Shown piece after piece: positions 1 through 10,743 of a stretch of 64,000 nucleotides of DNA (positions are counted from its first letter, which is position 1; the number at the start of each line of letters is the position of its first letter). The notes under the pieces are model-generated. The model was not told the origin of the DNA, did no database searches, and saw only the letters and a program-made list of their open reading frames with translations. The DNA lies in contig CM064713.1 in the NCBI GenBank assembly GCA_032717465.1, positions 10,888,547-10,952,546 on the forward strand, given 5' to 3'. The position numbers and the translations under genes were made by a program. The DNA comes from Coenobita brevimanus (taxonomy: Eukaryota > Arthropoda > Malacostraca > Decapoda > Coenobitidae).

Positions 1-2213
1 CCCTGTTTCAGTCCCACATTGAGATCAAAGAACTCACTCAGCTCACCATCCACTCTCACCATAGCCCTAGCTCCCTCGTACATACCCTTCACAGCACTCA
101 ACAATTTCCCCTCCACTCCATATATTCTTAATACCTTCCACATACCTTGCCTATCTATTCTGTCATAAGCTTTCTCCAAGTCCATGAAGGCAGCATACAC
201 TTTCCTTCCCTTCTCTAGATACTTCTCCACTAAACATCTAAGAACAAATATCTGATCTACACACCCTTTTCCCTTCCTAAATCCCTCTTGTTCTTCTCCA
301 ACTAGCTCCTCTGTCATATGCCTAACCCTATCAATGAGTATTCTACCATATATTTTACCAGTCACACTAAGAAGGAAAATACCCCTATGGTTACCACATA
401 CTTCTCTCTCCCGTTTTCCTTTGTACAGAGGAACAACTATACCTGATTTCCAGTCCTCTGGAACCCTTCCCTCTTCCCAAGTCAATCTACACAACTTCCA
501 GATCCACTCCACAACAATCTCACCCCCATACCTAAGCATTTCACCACACACTCCATCAATTCCTGGGGCCTTTCTCAGCTTAATCTTCTTCATCGCTTCC
601 ACTACTTCCGCCCTACTGATCTCTTCCTCCCCCCTCTCATCTCTTCTTCTCCCAGCCATTCCCCAACCACTTATACTCACACTGCTCTCACTCTCTACAT
701 TCAACAAATCCTCAAAGTGCTCCTTCCATCTCCTCAATTTCTCTCTCTTCTCCACCAACAATCTATTATTCCCATCTTTCACTCCCCTATTATTTCCCCT
801 TTCACACTGCCTTACTTTCTTTACCTCCTTCCAAAACAATTTCTTACTCTCCCTCCATTTCACACTCAGATTCCTCCCAAACTCTTCATCCACTTTCTTC
901 TTACTCTCCTTCACCAGTCTCTTAACCTCCCTTCTCCTGCTCACATATACCTCTCTCTTCTCTCTCTCATCGTCTCCCCTACCTCTACTCGCCAACCATT
1001 CACCATATGCTTTCTTCTTTTGTTCCACAGCTCGTTTCACCTCATCATTCCACCATGCTGTCCCTTGTACACCCTTGCATCTCCTCCTCACTCCACAAAC
1101 CGCCTCACACTCTGCGCCTATCCGTGAATATCTTACATACGTCTTCCACCCCTTCCATCTGCTCTAGCTCATACCTTCCCAATCTTTCTTCCACTATGCT
1201 CTTATACTCTGTCATTTTCTCACTATCTTGCAATTTCTCCACTCTTCTCACAGGAGCTGCTTCCTCCTGTCTTCCCCTTCGCCTCCTCAACCACTTTCTT
1301 TGCATCTTTATCTTGGCCATCACTAAGTGATTGTCCGAGACTCCATTCCCCCACCCTCTCCACACTCTTGCATCAAACACTTGTCTTCTCATTTGCTCAT
1401 TCACACACACGTAGTCTATCATTGCCTTTCGTTCAACAAGTTCACCATCCATCCTCCTCATTACTCTCCATGTATACCGGTGGATCATCTTATGACGAAA
1501 GTAGGTGTTGGCTATTGCCAACCCCTTACAAGCACAGATGTCCACCAAAGCACTACCATTCCCATCTACTTCAGCTGGCACACCCCACTGACCAACCACT
1601 CCATCCACTCGTACATTCCCAACTTCATGTCTCCAATCAACAGCACTCTCTCACTCCTCTCAAACTTGTCCATACATGCTTCTACTCTCGCCCAAAACTC
1701 ATCTTTCACTCTTGCCACTCGATCCTCTGTTGGAGCATACACACATACAATCGTCCATGCTTGTATACCTACTTTCATCCTCACCCATACAATCCTTGCA
1801 CCCACTGTTCAATACTCTCTTATATTCTCCTTCCACTTCTTACTTATCATCAGACATACTCCCTCTCTTGCCCTCTCATTCTCACTGACTCCCGCACATA
1901 TACCTACACCATATTCCCATTCTCTCATCCTTTCACCTTCCCATTTAGTTTCAGTCAATCCACATATATCCACTTTTGCATCCTCAAGCACCTGAACAAT
2001 CTCTCTCTCTTTCACTTCATCATTCACTCCTCTCACATTCCATGTTCCCACCCTAAGAAAGTCCTTTGTCCGTTCCTTAGTCGTCAACGTATGGTCCGTC
2101 TGGGTCCGAGGCGCATTATTCGCTTTTTTAGTTAGTTCTTTTTACGGGGTGGGGCACTAACCCACCACCAACCCTTTTAGTCGCCTCGTACAACAAGCAG
2201 GGATACTGGGGGA
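1..2213 (-). mobile_element. LINE-A copy 1 (RTE-like non-LTR retrotransposon), 3' part cut by window edge
   Basis: Reading the minus strand from 2213 leftwards there is a short 5' leader, an apurinic-type endonuclease in several frames and then the start of a reverse transcriptase that runs off the window. The leader (about 2125-2213) carries a GGCGACTAAAAGGG-like motif that recurs at the 5' end of LINE-B near 21195 and, in degraded form, near 37640. A second copy lies at 22140-24575, so the 3' end of the family is known from this window. The RTE-like label rests on the craniofacial-development-protein-2-like endonuclease and the WFGHVE-type C-terminus seen in the other copy, and is tentative. 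Confidence 0.85.
1105..2087 (-). pseudogene. LINE-A endonuclease (EEP/AP-endonuclease fold), broken
   Basis: Three minus-strand segments together cover the endonuclease: 1809-2087 (starts MTTKERTKDFLRVGTWNVRG, with the TETKW block), 1566-1805 (VYAPTE and a GDM block) and 1105-1608 (NTYFRHKMIHRYTWR, then the IDYV and SDNHLV blocks). In active LINEs this enzyme nicks target DNA for target-primed reverse transcription. Here the segments lie in different frames and the GDMN-type block reads GDMK, so the copy is dead. The SD(N)H histidine block near the C-terminus is still visible. The RT continues leftwards in shifted frames, with an RT-like GLKQG block at the very edge of the window. Confidence 0.8.
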
Positions 2214-2274
<61 letters not shown>

Positions 2275-2277
2275 TAG

Positions 2278-2312
<35 letters not shown>

Positions 2313-2365
2313 TATATAGATATAGATATAGATAGACATAGATAGATAGATAAATAGATAGATAG

Positions 2366-2408
<43 letters not shown>

Positions 2409-2410
2409 AG
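2214..2410. repeat. Compound microsatellite (AT)n-(GATA)n-(TG)n
   Basis: A pure TA run (about 2214-2271) passes into GATA/GATATA repeats (2272-2378) and then TG repeats (about 2379-2408). It separates LINE-A copy 1 from the LINE-A 3' fragment. Confidence 0.97.
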
Positions 2411-2680
2411 TATGATAGGAAGCATTAGGAGAAACATAATGAGGTGGTTTGGCCATGTGAAGATGGAGAGTGAGAGACTGACGAGAAAAGTGTACAGTAT
2501 GTGACTGAGGTGGAGGGAGGAAAGAGAGAGGGCAGGCAGAGGATGAGATGGAGGGATGGAGTCGAGAGGTATATGAGAGAATGGGGTGAGACCTGGGAGC
2601 AGAGCAGTGAAATGGCGGGAGACAGGGCGACATGGAGGAGATTTGTTTGTGGGCACCCCTTACGGGGTTAAGGCGTCTGG

Positions 2681-2684
<4 letters not shown>
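2400..2684 (+). mobile_element. LINE-A 3'-terminal fragment
   Basis: This plus-strand stretch encodes the degenerate C-terminal tail of the LINE-A RT (RWFGHV..., then a charged R/G/E-rich tail) and ends in the family's 3' end, GGGCACCCCTTACGGGG followed by GTCTGGCAA. The same tail is found in minus orientation at 22160-22560 and as a remnant at 37550-37582. It is strongly 5'-truncated, as is usual for LINE insertions. Confidence 0.8.

Positions 2685-2776
<92 letters not shown>
2685..2776. repeat. (TA)n-(TG)n microsatellite
   Basis: About 62 bp of TA followed by about 30 bp of TG lies directly upstream of SINE-1 copy 1. Confidence 0.97.
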
Positions 2777-2778
<2 letters not shown>

Positions 2779-3170
2779 CCTTTGTGGTACAGTGGTTGAG
2801 TGTGCGTTTCGTACACGGGTGAACCAGGGTTCGCGCCCCGCCGCGGTAATAAACTTTGGGAGTGTTCATCCGGCTACGTAGTGCATTGGCGGACACAAGG
2901 GGTGCTGTGGTTGAACCAGTGTCGCATACTATAAAGTATTCTTGCACCCAGTCGGCTTGAGCGGGTCGATTACACTTGATTCACAGACTACACACACATC
3001 CAAAGCCACTCCAACAGTACAATTACACTTACAAGCACTTCTCACCCTACATACGGTCTCTACCAGACAGCCTAAGTCACTTGGTAGAGATACATTGGCT
3101 GTATCGTCCCGACTTCGGTCGGGATAAGCCGATCCTGCAATGGATACTCAAACGGCTGATGATGATGATA

Positions 3171-3173
<3 letters not shown>
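2777..3173 (+). mobile_element. SINE-1 copy 1 (tRNA-derived SINE, full length)
   Basis: About 397 bp. It begins AGCCTTTGTGGTACAGTGG, which resembles a pol III A box, followed about 30 bp later by GGTTCGCGCC, which resembles a B box. The body continues through a conserved segment (GGCGGACACAAGGGGTGCTG, then the tract that ends GATACTCAAACGGCTGATGATGA) into a long (AT)n tail. Three further copies occur in this window (10741-11020 minus, 11075-11459 plus, 63423-63817 plus), which fixes the ends of the unit. The cloverleaf is too degraded for a working tRNA gene. Confidence 0.85.
2783..2837 (+). promoter_or_regulatory. Internal pol III promoter of SINE-1 (A and B box)
   Basis: A-box-like TGTGGTACAGTGG lies at 2783-2795 and B-box-like GGTTCGCGCC at 2828-2837. 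The B box departs from the usual GGTTCGANTCC at two positions. Both boxes recur in copies 3 and 4. Confidence 0.6.
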
Positions 3174-3254
<81 letters not shown>

Positions 3255-3273
3255 GAGAGAGAGAGAGAGAGAA
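3174..3273. repeat. (TA)n then (GA)n microsatellite
   Basis: About 76 bp of TA followed by a short GA run. It forms the tail of SINE-1 copy 1. Confidence 0.97.
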
Positions 3274-3634
3274 ATGTGGAATCTTTTTTGTTCGAAAATC
3301 ATGAGACTTTCAAAGTTTCGTTTAATTGATTTTCTGGGATAAAAGATACTATAATAATATGTACGATACAAGGGAACAGTATAGTACTCACCCATCACCT
3401 ATTTGTGGCGGTGTCTAGCCCAGCAGCACCACCAGAACCCCCAAAGCCACTCAACCATCACCAAAACAATACACTGTAGTGACTCCGTATGTAACTGCAC
3501 TTTTGTAACTGTAATAGAAACTGTCAACTTAAATAAATCTTGACTTCCATCTAGAGGTCTGGGGCTCTATTCCTGGTTAGGAGCATAAAAAACACATTTG
3601 TACACACGCGTGTTATGTGTGTCTCTCGAACACG

Positions 3635-3669
<35 letters not shown>

Positions 3670-3900
3670 GGATTCAAGCTAGGTGGACGTGTGACACCGG
3701 TGCTCCGTACCAAATACGGCCAGTGGCATTACCTAAATAGTATCTTTGTACGAGTCAAGCTCAGTACCAGGTTAGACTAAATGATTCTTCATTATAAAAA
3801 GGAAAAAAATAATAAGTTTCAACAAGACATGTAAAAACAGGAAATAGAACCAAGACGAAAGAATACGCTGAGTCATCTCTGAGGTTTGTTTACAACAAGA
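3274..3900. other. Unassigned sequence with a (CA)n run
   Basis: No convincing coding sequence. A stretch near 3465-3545 (CACCAAAACAATACAC ... AATAAATCTTGA) loosely resembles 10290-10346, so both may be 3' ends of one unidentified repeat. A (CA)n run occupies about 3640-3666. The part after about 3780 is probably the 5' leader of the CR1-like LINE that follows. Confidence 0.5.
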
Positions 3901-3921
3901 CGGAGATTGTAAGTATATGCT

Positions 3922-4968
3922 TTGCACTTTAAGTATTGCAAAATGGATACATACTTCAGTAAAAGAAATTTGGAAAAGAAAAGGGATAAAGGTAAAAAGC
4001 AAAATGATTTCTACCAAGAACTGGTTGAAGTAGAGACCCACAATAGACCGGTTGAACGTGTAAACAAACTAGAAATGGCTTTCAAAAATGAAATTGATGA
4101 AATAAAGAAGCAGATGCACTTGCAAAAGGAAGAAATAGAAAAACTAGGAAGGGAGGCCAATAAGAAAGACACAACCATCAGTGAACTAACCGTGGAATTG
4201 AGTACACTTAGGAAGAAAATGAGTGAAATGGCAAGTACAGTAGTCAATCACGAGAGTGTTATGGAAGAGTTAAAAAATGACACAGAGACAATTAGGCAAG
4301 TTAGCAGTCTTATTGACCAGAGCAGTGATATTGAGGAGAAGATAACGCAAGTAAATGAAGCTGTGCAAAGCTACAAAAATGATGTAGAAACCACGTATGC
4401 AGAAATGGTGAAAGTAAAGAAAGACTTAGAAACAAGGGTGGAGGAAAAAAGCATTAAAAAGGAGGTGAAAAGAATAATCCAAAACAATCCAAAGGTAGTC
4501 AGAGATTCAGTAGAGATAAACAAATCAATAGTAATCACTGGTATAGAAGAGGATGAAGTTAAAAACAAGATCACAAGAGACAAAAAGGAGATGGCAAATG
4601 TAATGAGCTTACAGAAAGAAGTATCAGAGGAAATCTGTAGTAAAGACATAGAGGAACACAAAAGGTTAGGGAAGTACGAGAAAAGCAAGACAAGACCTCT
4701 AAAGGTGACTTTCCAGAGTGCAAACACTGTGGAAGAGATACTAAAAAATGCAAAGAATCTTAAGGAAAAAGAGGAGTTCAAAAATGTATGGATAAAAAGA
4801 TGTCTAACACAAGAGGAAATGGAATTACTGAAAGAGAAAAGGGAGGAAGCAAAAACAAAAAATGAGGGAAGATCAGAAGAGGACAAGAAGAAATTTTTTT
4901 ACAAAGTAATAGGATTGCAGGTACGAAAGTGGTACACAAACAGGATGGAAGAAAAAGGAGGAAGGTAG
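3922..4968 (+). CDS. LINE ORF1 protein (coiled coil plus RRM-like RNA-binding region)
   Basis: 348 residues, uninterrupted, rich in Lys and Glu. Residues from about 40 to 180 look like a long coiled coil with heptad-like spacing. From about residue 195 the segment SIVITGIEEDEV followed later by HKRLGKYEKSKTRPLKV and TQEEMELLKEKREEAK matches the layout of LINE-1/CR1 ORF1 RRM domains. Such proteins bind the element RNA and form the RNP with ORF2p. It overlaps the start of ORF2 by 40 nt in another frame, which implies frameshifting, re-initiation or an internal start. No zinc knuckle is seen. The assignment is by domain layout only. Confidence 0.75.
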   Translation: MHFKYCKMDTYFSKRNLEKKRDKGKKQNDFYQELVEVETHNRPVERVNKLEMAFKNEIDEIKKQMHLQKEEIEKLGREANKKDTTISELTVELSTLRKKMSEMASTVVNHESVMEELKNDTETIRQVSSLIDQSSDIEEKITQVNEAVQSYKNDVETTYAEMVKVKKDLETRVEEKSIKKEVKRIIQNNPKVVRDSVEINKSIVITGIEEDEVKNKITRDKKEMANVMSLQKEVSEEICSKDIEEHKRLGKYEKSKTRPLKVTFQSANTVEEILKNAKNLKEKEEFKNVWIKRCLTQEEMELLKEKREEAKTKNEGRSEEDKKKFFYKVIGLQVRKWYTNRMEEKGGR

Positions 4969-5552
4969 TAGAACCATGTCAGGACAAGTATATAAACAAG
5001 ATGATAAAGTTGATGTACTCAAATGTGGATGGAATGGTATCTAAATTACTAGAGATGAATGATTATGTCAGAGAAAATGAACCACAAATAATATGCCTAA
5101 CTGAAACAAAATTAATACCAAGGATATCAAATGACATACTAAACTTAGAGGAATACAATACATGGAGAAGAGACAGATATTTAAAAAAAGGAAGAGGAAT
5201 TATAATATTAACTAAGAAAAATCTAAAAGTCAAGGAAATAAAACTAGATATACCATCACAAGTAGAACTGATTGCAGTAGAGATCGACACATCTGAAGGT
5301 AAAGTAATTGTAGCAAATTTGTACATGCCACCCAGATCAAACACATGGGAAAGAAACGAATATGAGGACCTGGCAGAGAGTACAATTCAGAGTGTAAGAT
5401 CATTGCTACATAAAATGGAAGAGAAATCGGAAAGAATTATATTAACTGGGGACTTCAATACAAATATATATTGGAATACTCTAGATATAAATAGCCAAGA
5501 GAGCTGTTGGGACCAAAAGCTCCTGGATATCTCGTACAAGAGTTTTTCTTAA
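4929..5552 (+). pseudogene. CR1-like LINE ORF2, endonuclease domain
   Basis: From about residue 27 there are LMYSNVDGM, then CLTETKL (catalytic Glu block), VANLYMPPRSN and LTGDFNTNIYW (GDFN block), which are the ordered blocks of an exonuclease-endonuclease-phosphatase fold. It would nick genomic DNA at insertion. The frame ends shortly after the GDFN block with a frameshift near 5530-5540. The last blocks (LDLIFTR and the final SNH block) continue in the next frame at about 5560-5690. Confidence 0.85.
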
Positions 5553-6688
5553 CGCAACATGTGAGGGAAACCACCAGAAAAAGAGGACATGATGTACCTT
5601 CAGTGCTAGATCTAATATTTACAAGGCAAGAAAATGATATTGACAGTTTAATATATCACCCTCCACTCGGCAAAAGCAATCATGCAGTACTAAACTATAA
5701 CTTCAGGATGGCATATGACATAGTAAACAGCAATGATAGTTACAAAAAAAGCCTAAACTATAAAAAGGGAAATTATCAAGACCTAAAGAAGTATTTCTTA
5801 GAAGTTGATTGGGAAAATGACCTTAGAGGACAAGATTTAAATGCTGTATATAAAAATTTTTGTGAATTTTATGAAATAGGAGTCCAGAAGTACATCCCAC
5901 AGCACAAAGAAGCAGATAAGAAAATACAGAAATGGTTCAATACAGAATGTAAAAAATCAAAAGAAAGAAGAGATTTGTTGTGGAATAGATACAGAAGACA
6001 CAATAGTGAAAGAGCGTACAATAATTACAAACAGGCAAGAAACGACTATACAAGAATAAGGAGGGAAGCCCAAAAACAGTTTGAGGAGGATATAATAAAT
6101 AAAAGTAGTGATCAACCAAAGCTGTTTTACAGCTATATCAGAAGCAAAACTAAAGTAAAAGATATAATACAATCCATTACGGACGAGGGAATAACTTATA
6201 CACAAGAGAAAGATATTTGTGAAGCACTAAATAAGAATTTCCAATTAGTTTTTACAGAAGAAAAAAATTTTGAGAGGGACTATGTGGAACACGCATGTCC
6301 ACACATACTACCAGATATACAAATAGCAGAAAAAGTAATACAGGAGGAGTTAAGTAGATTAGACAGAGGAAAAGCAAGTGGTCCTGATGAAATTTCACGT
6401 TGGGTATTACGAGAATGTGCAAAGGAGTTATGTAAACCATTATTTTTAATTTTCAAGAAATCCTTGAGTCAAGGTAAACTACCAGATATTTGGAAAAAAG
6501 CAAATATTGTCCCCTTATTCAAGAAAGGAAATAGACAAAATCCACTCAACTACCGACCAGTATCACTGACCAGTGTTGTAAGCAAGGTATTAGAAAAACT
6601 TATAAGAAAAGCTTGGGTAAATCATCTAGAAGAACACAGTATGATAAAGACAGTTTGGTTTCAGAAAAGGAAAATCATGTGTTACTAA
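5507..6688 (+). pseudogene. CR1-like LINE ORF2, end of endonuclease and RT fingers
   Basis: The segment opens with the end of the endonuclease (VLDLIFTR ... KSNHAVL), passes through a Lys/Arg-rich linker, and enters the RT with GKASGPDEIS, WKKANIVPLFKKG and NYRPVSLTSVVSKVLEKL, the early palm and finger motifs of LINE RTs. The frame breaks near 6650. In the other frame the next motif (FGFRKGKSC) continues into the following segment. Confidence 0.87.
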
Positions 6689-7268
6689 TCTGTTAAGCTA
6701 CTATGACAGAGTAACAAACACAATACAGGAAAGGGAAGGATGGGTGGACAGTATCTATTTAGATTTCAAGAAAGCATTTGACACAGTACCACACCAAAGA
6801 CTTTTATGGAAGCTGTACCATCAAGGAGGAATTCGAGGCAAACTGTTTTGTTGGATGCAAGACTTTCTCATGAAAAGAGAAATGAGGACAGTACTAAAAG
6901 GAAACTACTCATCATGGAAAGAAGTGACTAGTGGAGTACCACAGGGTTCAGTGCTGGCACCAATCATGTTTTTAGTGTATATAAATGATATAAATAGTAA
7001 CACTGGAAATGAGAGCTATCTGAATATGTTTGCAGATGATGCAAAAATACAAAGGAGAATTACTAACACAGACTCTTGTAAAGAGCTACAAGAAGAATTA
7101 AATAAACTTCATGAATGGAGTAGTACATGGCAAATGGAATTCAATGTGGACAAGTGTCATGTAATCAAGTTTGGTAAAAGTGGAAAAAGACCTGATTGGG
7201 ATTATAAGTTAGGAAATAAAACCCTATATACATCAGAAGGAGAAAGACCTAGGTGTGATTATCAATAA
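6680..7268 (+). pseudogene. CR1-like LINE ORF2, RT palm with FADD motif
   Basis: Motifs in order are YLDFKKAFDTVPHQ (catalytic Asp of motif A), SGVPQGSVLAPIMF (motif B) and NMFADDAKI (motif C). The last two Asp residues of motif C are intact. The frame stops at 7268 because unit 1 of the tandem array lacks 2 nt near 7240 relative to units 2-4, where the sequence reads through SEREKDLGVI. Confidence 0.88.
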
Positions 7269-7894
7269 CAGACTATCTCCGGCTGACCACATCAGCGAGA
7301 AGGTACGGAACATATATACACTGCTTGCAAATATGAGAATAGCATTCACATACATAAATGAAGACATGCTAAGAAGGATAATAACATCATTCATTAGACC
7401 AACCCTGGAATATGCATCAGTAGTCTGGAGTCCTCACCTCAAAAAGCACATAGACAAGATTGAAAAAGTTCAAAGGGCCGCTACAAGATGGATACCAAGC
7501 TTAAGGGACCTAAGCTACGAAGAAAGACTAAATAAACTGAATCTACCAACACTACAGGAGAGAAGGAAAAGAGGTGACATGATAATGCTATATAAATGCA
7601 TATCAGGAAAGGAGAAAATAGACATAAATGATTACTTAACATATGGAGAAGCATCAGCAAGAGGACACTGCATAAAACTGCATAAGAAGAGAGGTGATAA
7701 AGACGTAAGGAAATTCAGTTTCCCAAACAGAGCAATTGATCAATGGAATGCACTACCGAATGAAATAGTGTGTGCCAAAACAATTCACAAATTTAAGGAT
7801 ATGTACGATAAATATGGTTTAAGACACGGGACAGTACGAGCTTGACTCATTCCTGTAAAGATACAATTAGGTAAGAACAATTAGGTAAGAACAA
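7187..7894 (+). repeat. 710-bp tandem array, unit 1 (LINE RT C-terminus plus 3' tail)
   Basis: 708 bp. It contains the LINE C-terminal domain (RRIITSFIRPTLEYASVVWSP ... VQRAATRWIP ... NALPNEIVCA), open from 7255 to 7845, then the 3' tail. It is 2 nt shorter than units 2 and 3 because of a deletion around 7240. Confidence 0.95.
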
Positions 7895-8604
7895 AAGACC
7901 TAATTGGGATTATAAGTTAGGAAATAAAACCCTATCCACATCAGAAAGAGAGAAAGACCTAGGTGTGATTATCAATAACAGACTATCTCCGGCTGACCAC
8001 ATCAGCGAGAAGGTACAGAACATGTATACAGTGCTTGCAAATATGAGAATAGCATTCACATACATAAATGAAGACATGCTAAGAAGGATAATAACATCAT
8101 TCATTAGACCAACCCTGGAATATGCATCAGTAGTCTGGAGTCCTCATCTCAAAAAGCACATAGACAAGATTGAAAAAGTTCAAAGGGCCGCTACAAGATG
8201 GATACCAAGCTTAAGGGACCTAAGCTACGAAGAAAGACTAAATAAACTGAATCTACCAACACTACAGGGGAGAAGGAAAAGAGGTGACATGATAATGCTA
8301 TATAAATGCATATCAGGAAAGGAGAAAATAGACATAAATGATTACTTAACATATGGAGAAGCATCAGCAAGAGGACACTGCATAAAACTGCATAAGAAGA
8401 GAGGTGATAAAGACGTAAGGAAATTCAGTTTCCCAAACAGAGCAATTGATCAATGGAATGCACTACCGAATGAAATAGTGTGTGCCAAAACAATTCACAA
8501 ATTTAAGGATATGTACGATAAATATGGTTTAAGACACGGGACAGTACGAGCTTGACTCATTCCTGTAAAGATACAATTAGGTAAGAACAATTAGGTAAGA
8601 ACAA
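7895..8604 (+). repeat. 710-bp tandem array, unit 2
   Basis: 710 bp. It starts at AAAAGACCT directly after the CAATTAGGTAAG tail of unit 1. The C-terminal domain is open at 7965-8555 (196 codons) and differs from units 1 and 3 at only a few positions. Confidence 0.95.
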
Positions 8605-9314
8605 AAGACCTAATTGGGATTATAAGTTAGGAAATAAAACCCTATCCACATCAGAAAGAGAGAAAGACCTAGGTGTGATTATCAATAACAGACTATCTCC
8701 GGCTGACCACATCAGCGAGAAGGTACGGAACATGTATACAGTGCTTGCAAATATGAGAATAGCATTCACATACATAAATGAAGACATGCTAAGAAGGATA
8801 ATAACATCATTCATTAGACCAACCCTGGAATATGCATCAGTAGTCTGGAGTCCTCATCTCAAAAAGCACATACACAAGATTGAAAAAGTTCAAAGGGCCG
8901 CTACAAGATGGATACCAAGCTTAAGGGACCTAAGCTACGAAGAAAGACTAAATAAACTGAATCTACCAACACTACAGGAGAGAAGGAAAAGAGGTGACAT
9001 GATAATGCTATATAAATGCATATCAGGAAAGGAGAAAATAGACATAAATGATTACTTAACATATGGAGAAGCATCAGCAAGAGGACACTGCATAAAACTG
9101 CATAAGAAGAGAGGTGATAAAGACGTAAGGAAATTCAGTTTCCCAAACAGAGCAATTGATCAATGGAATGCACTACCGAATGAAATAGTGTGTGCCAAAA
9201 CAATTCACAAATTTAAGGATATGTACGATAAATATGGTTTAAGACACGGGACAGTACGAGCTTGACTCATTCCTGTAAAGATAAAATTAGGTAAGAACAA
9301 TTAGGTAAGAACAA
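8605..9314 (+). repeat. 710-bp tandem array, unit 3
   Basis: 710 bp with the same junction as unit 2. The C-terminal domain is open at 8675-9265. It differs from unit 2 at scattered single positions, for example a D to H change in the KKHI(D/H)KIEKV segment. Confidence 0.95.
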
Positions 9315-10005
9315 AAGACCTAATTGGGATTATAAGTTAGGAAATAAAACCCTATCCACATCAGAAAGAGAGAAAGACCTAGGTGTGATTATCAATAACA
9401 GACTATCTCCGGCTGACCACATCAGCGAGAAGGTACGGAACATGTATACAGTGCTTGCAAATATGAGAATAGCATTCACATACATAAATGAAGACTTGCT
9501 AAGAAGGATAATAACATCATTCATTAGACCAACCCTGGAATATGCATCAGTAGTCTGGAGTCCTCATCTCAAAAAGCATAAAAATTTCAAAGGGCCGCTA
9601 CAAGATGGATACCGAGCTTAAGGGATCTAACCTACGAAGAAAGACTAAATAAACTGAATCTACCAACACTACAGGAGAGAAGGAAAAGAGGTGACATGAT
9701 AATGCTATGTAAGTGCATATCAGGGAAAGAGAAAATAGACATAAATGATTACTTAACATATGGAGAAGCATCAGCAAGAGGACACTGCAAAAAACTGCAT
9801 AAGAAGAGAGGTGATAAAGACGTAAGGAAATTCAGTTTCCCAAACAGAGCAATTGATCAATGGAATGCACTACCGAATGAAATAGTGTGTGCCAAAACAA
9901 TTCAAAAATTTAAGGATATGTACGAAAATATGGTTTAAGACACGGGACAGTACGAGCTCGACTCATTCCTGTAAAGATACAGTTAAGTAAGTACAATTAG
10001 GTAAG
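9315..10005 (+). repeat. 710-bp tandem array, unit 4 (most diverged, frameshifted)
   Basis: The domain is open at 9385-9621 and 9696-9938, broken by a 13-bp deletion near 9580. It carries more substitutions than units 1-3 and leads into the terminal tail and a (CA)n run, so it is likely the original 3' end of the element. Confidence 0.93.
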
Positions 10006-10007
10006 TA

Positions 10008-10090
<83 letters not shown>
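10008..10090. repeat. (CA)n microsatellite
   Basis: About 80 bp of near-pure CA directly follows the LINE 3' tail. Confidence 0.98.
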
Positions 10091-10092
<2 letters not shown>

Positions 10093-10652
10093 ACTTCCTG
10101 TGGCAAATGGTTTGTATAAAGCTCCTTATTATTGTGCTAAGTCAGAATCTGTGGTTATCCACGCTACACTTCAGCACTGTGCACTTCGCTTACACAAATA
10201 TGAAATTTTTCAACTCATCGATGTGACCTCCCATCTCCCACCTGACAAAATATCAGTCACATCCGAACGCTTAACTTAAATAAGCCTACACCAAAACAAT
10301 TACGTAATTCACTGTAAGGAATTCGAACAAATAAAGTCTTGAACCTTTTTTTTTTTTTTTTTTTTCATATTTTCTGTTTCCTTCTTCAATCATTTCCACA
10401 TCATCCACATCGTCTCCCACATCATCCAAATCTTCCGAGGTGGTGGTTGGGGGCTGGCGCAACAAACGCTCCCTCTGTTAACTAGTGGAGCAACCGTAAC
10501 TAACGATGGTGGCGCAAAACAAGCCCACCGTGTTTGAATTCTCGGATAGATTTCATATTTTTTCGGTTAATCAAAATGAGAACGTTTTTAGTAAAACTTA
10601 CGGTTAATGGCATGTTGGGGTTAAAAGAATTTCGGATAAAAGAGAATCCACT

Positions 10653-10660
<8 letters not shown>
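10091..10660. other. Unassigned sequence
   Basis: No coding sequence is supported. An AATAAAGTCTTGAACC stretch is followed by about 20 T residues (10347-10366). From 10545 to 10640 there are TTCGGTTAAT and TTCGGATAAA motifs that loosely recall pogo/Tigger termini but show no matching end. A few A-rich and TC-rich stretches are present. Confidence 0.5.

Positions 10661-10740
<80 letters not shown>
10661..10740. repeat. (TA)n microsatellite
   Basis: 80 bp of TA. It is the (AT)n tail of the inverted SINE-1 copy 2 that follows. Confidence 0.98.

Positions 10741-10743
<3 letters not shown>

Larger units (their letters stand above)
3900..10005 (+). mobile_element. CR1-like two-ORF LINE with a tandemly repeated 3' end
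   Basis: ORF1 (3922-4968) is followed by an overlapping ORF2 with endonuclease, reverse transcriptase and C-terminal domain. The 3' tail consists of short CAATTAGGTAAG repeats, in keeping with CR1-like LINEs that end in short tandem repeats and not in poly(A). The last ~710 bp is present four times in a row. ORF2 has at least three frame breaks (about 5530, about 6650 and 7240), so the copy is inactive. Placement in the CR1/L2/jockey group rests on the endonuclease and RT style and on the C-terminal domain. A phylogeny would be needed to name the clade. Confidence 0.88.

Noticed and set aside
334..1167. Long open frame on the plus strand rich in Ser, Leu, Thr and Pro
   Set aside because: It is antisense to the LINE-A reverse transcriptase. 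The minus strand carries recognisable LINE motifs and the plus frame has none. The same holds for 22628-23266 and 23500-24414.
2157..2816. Frames with long Tyr-Ile or Thr-His repeats
   Set aside because: They are translations of (AT)n and (TG)n microsatellites. The same applies at 3072-3398, 10500-10927 and 63264-63989.
2777..2850. tRNA gene at the head of SINE-1
   Set aside because: Stems do not pair well enough for a cloverleaf and the same head is repeated in other SINE copies with a shared body. SINE-2 at 52181 is rejected as a tRNA gene for the same reason.
7187..10005. CRISPR-like or gene-family interpretation of the regular repeat
   Set aside because: Units are 710 bp, directly adjacent, with no spacers, and are the 3' part of one LINE. 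They are not independent genes.
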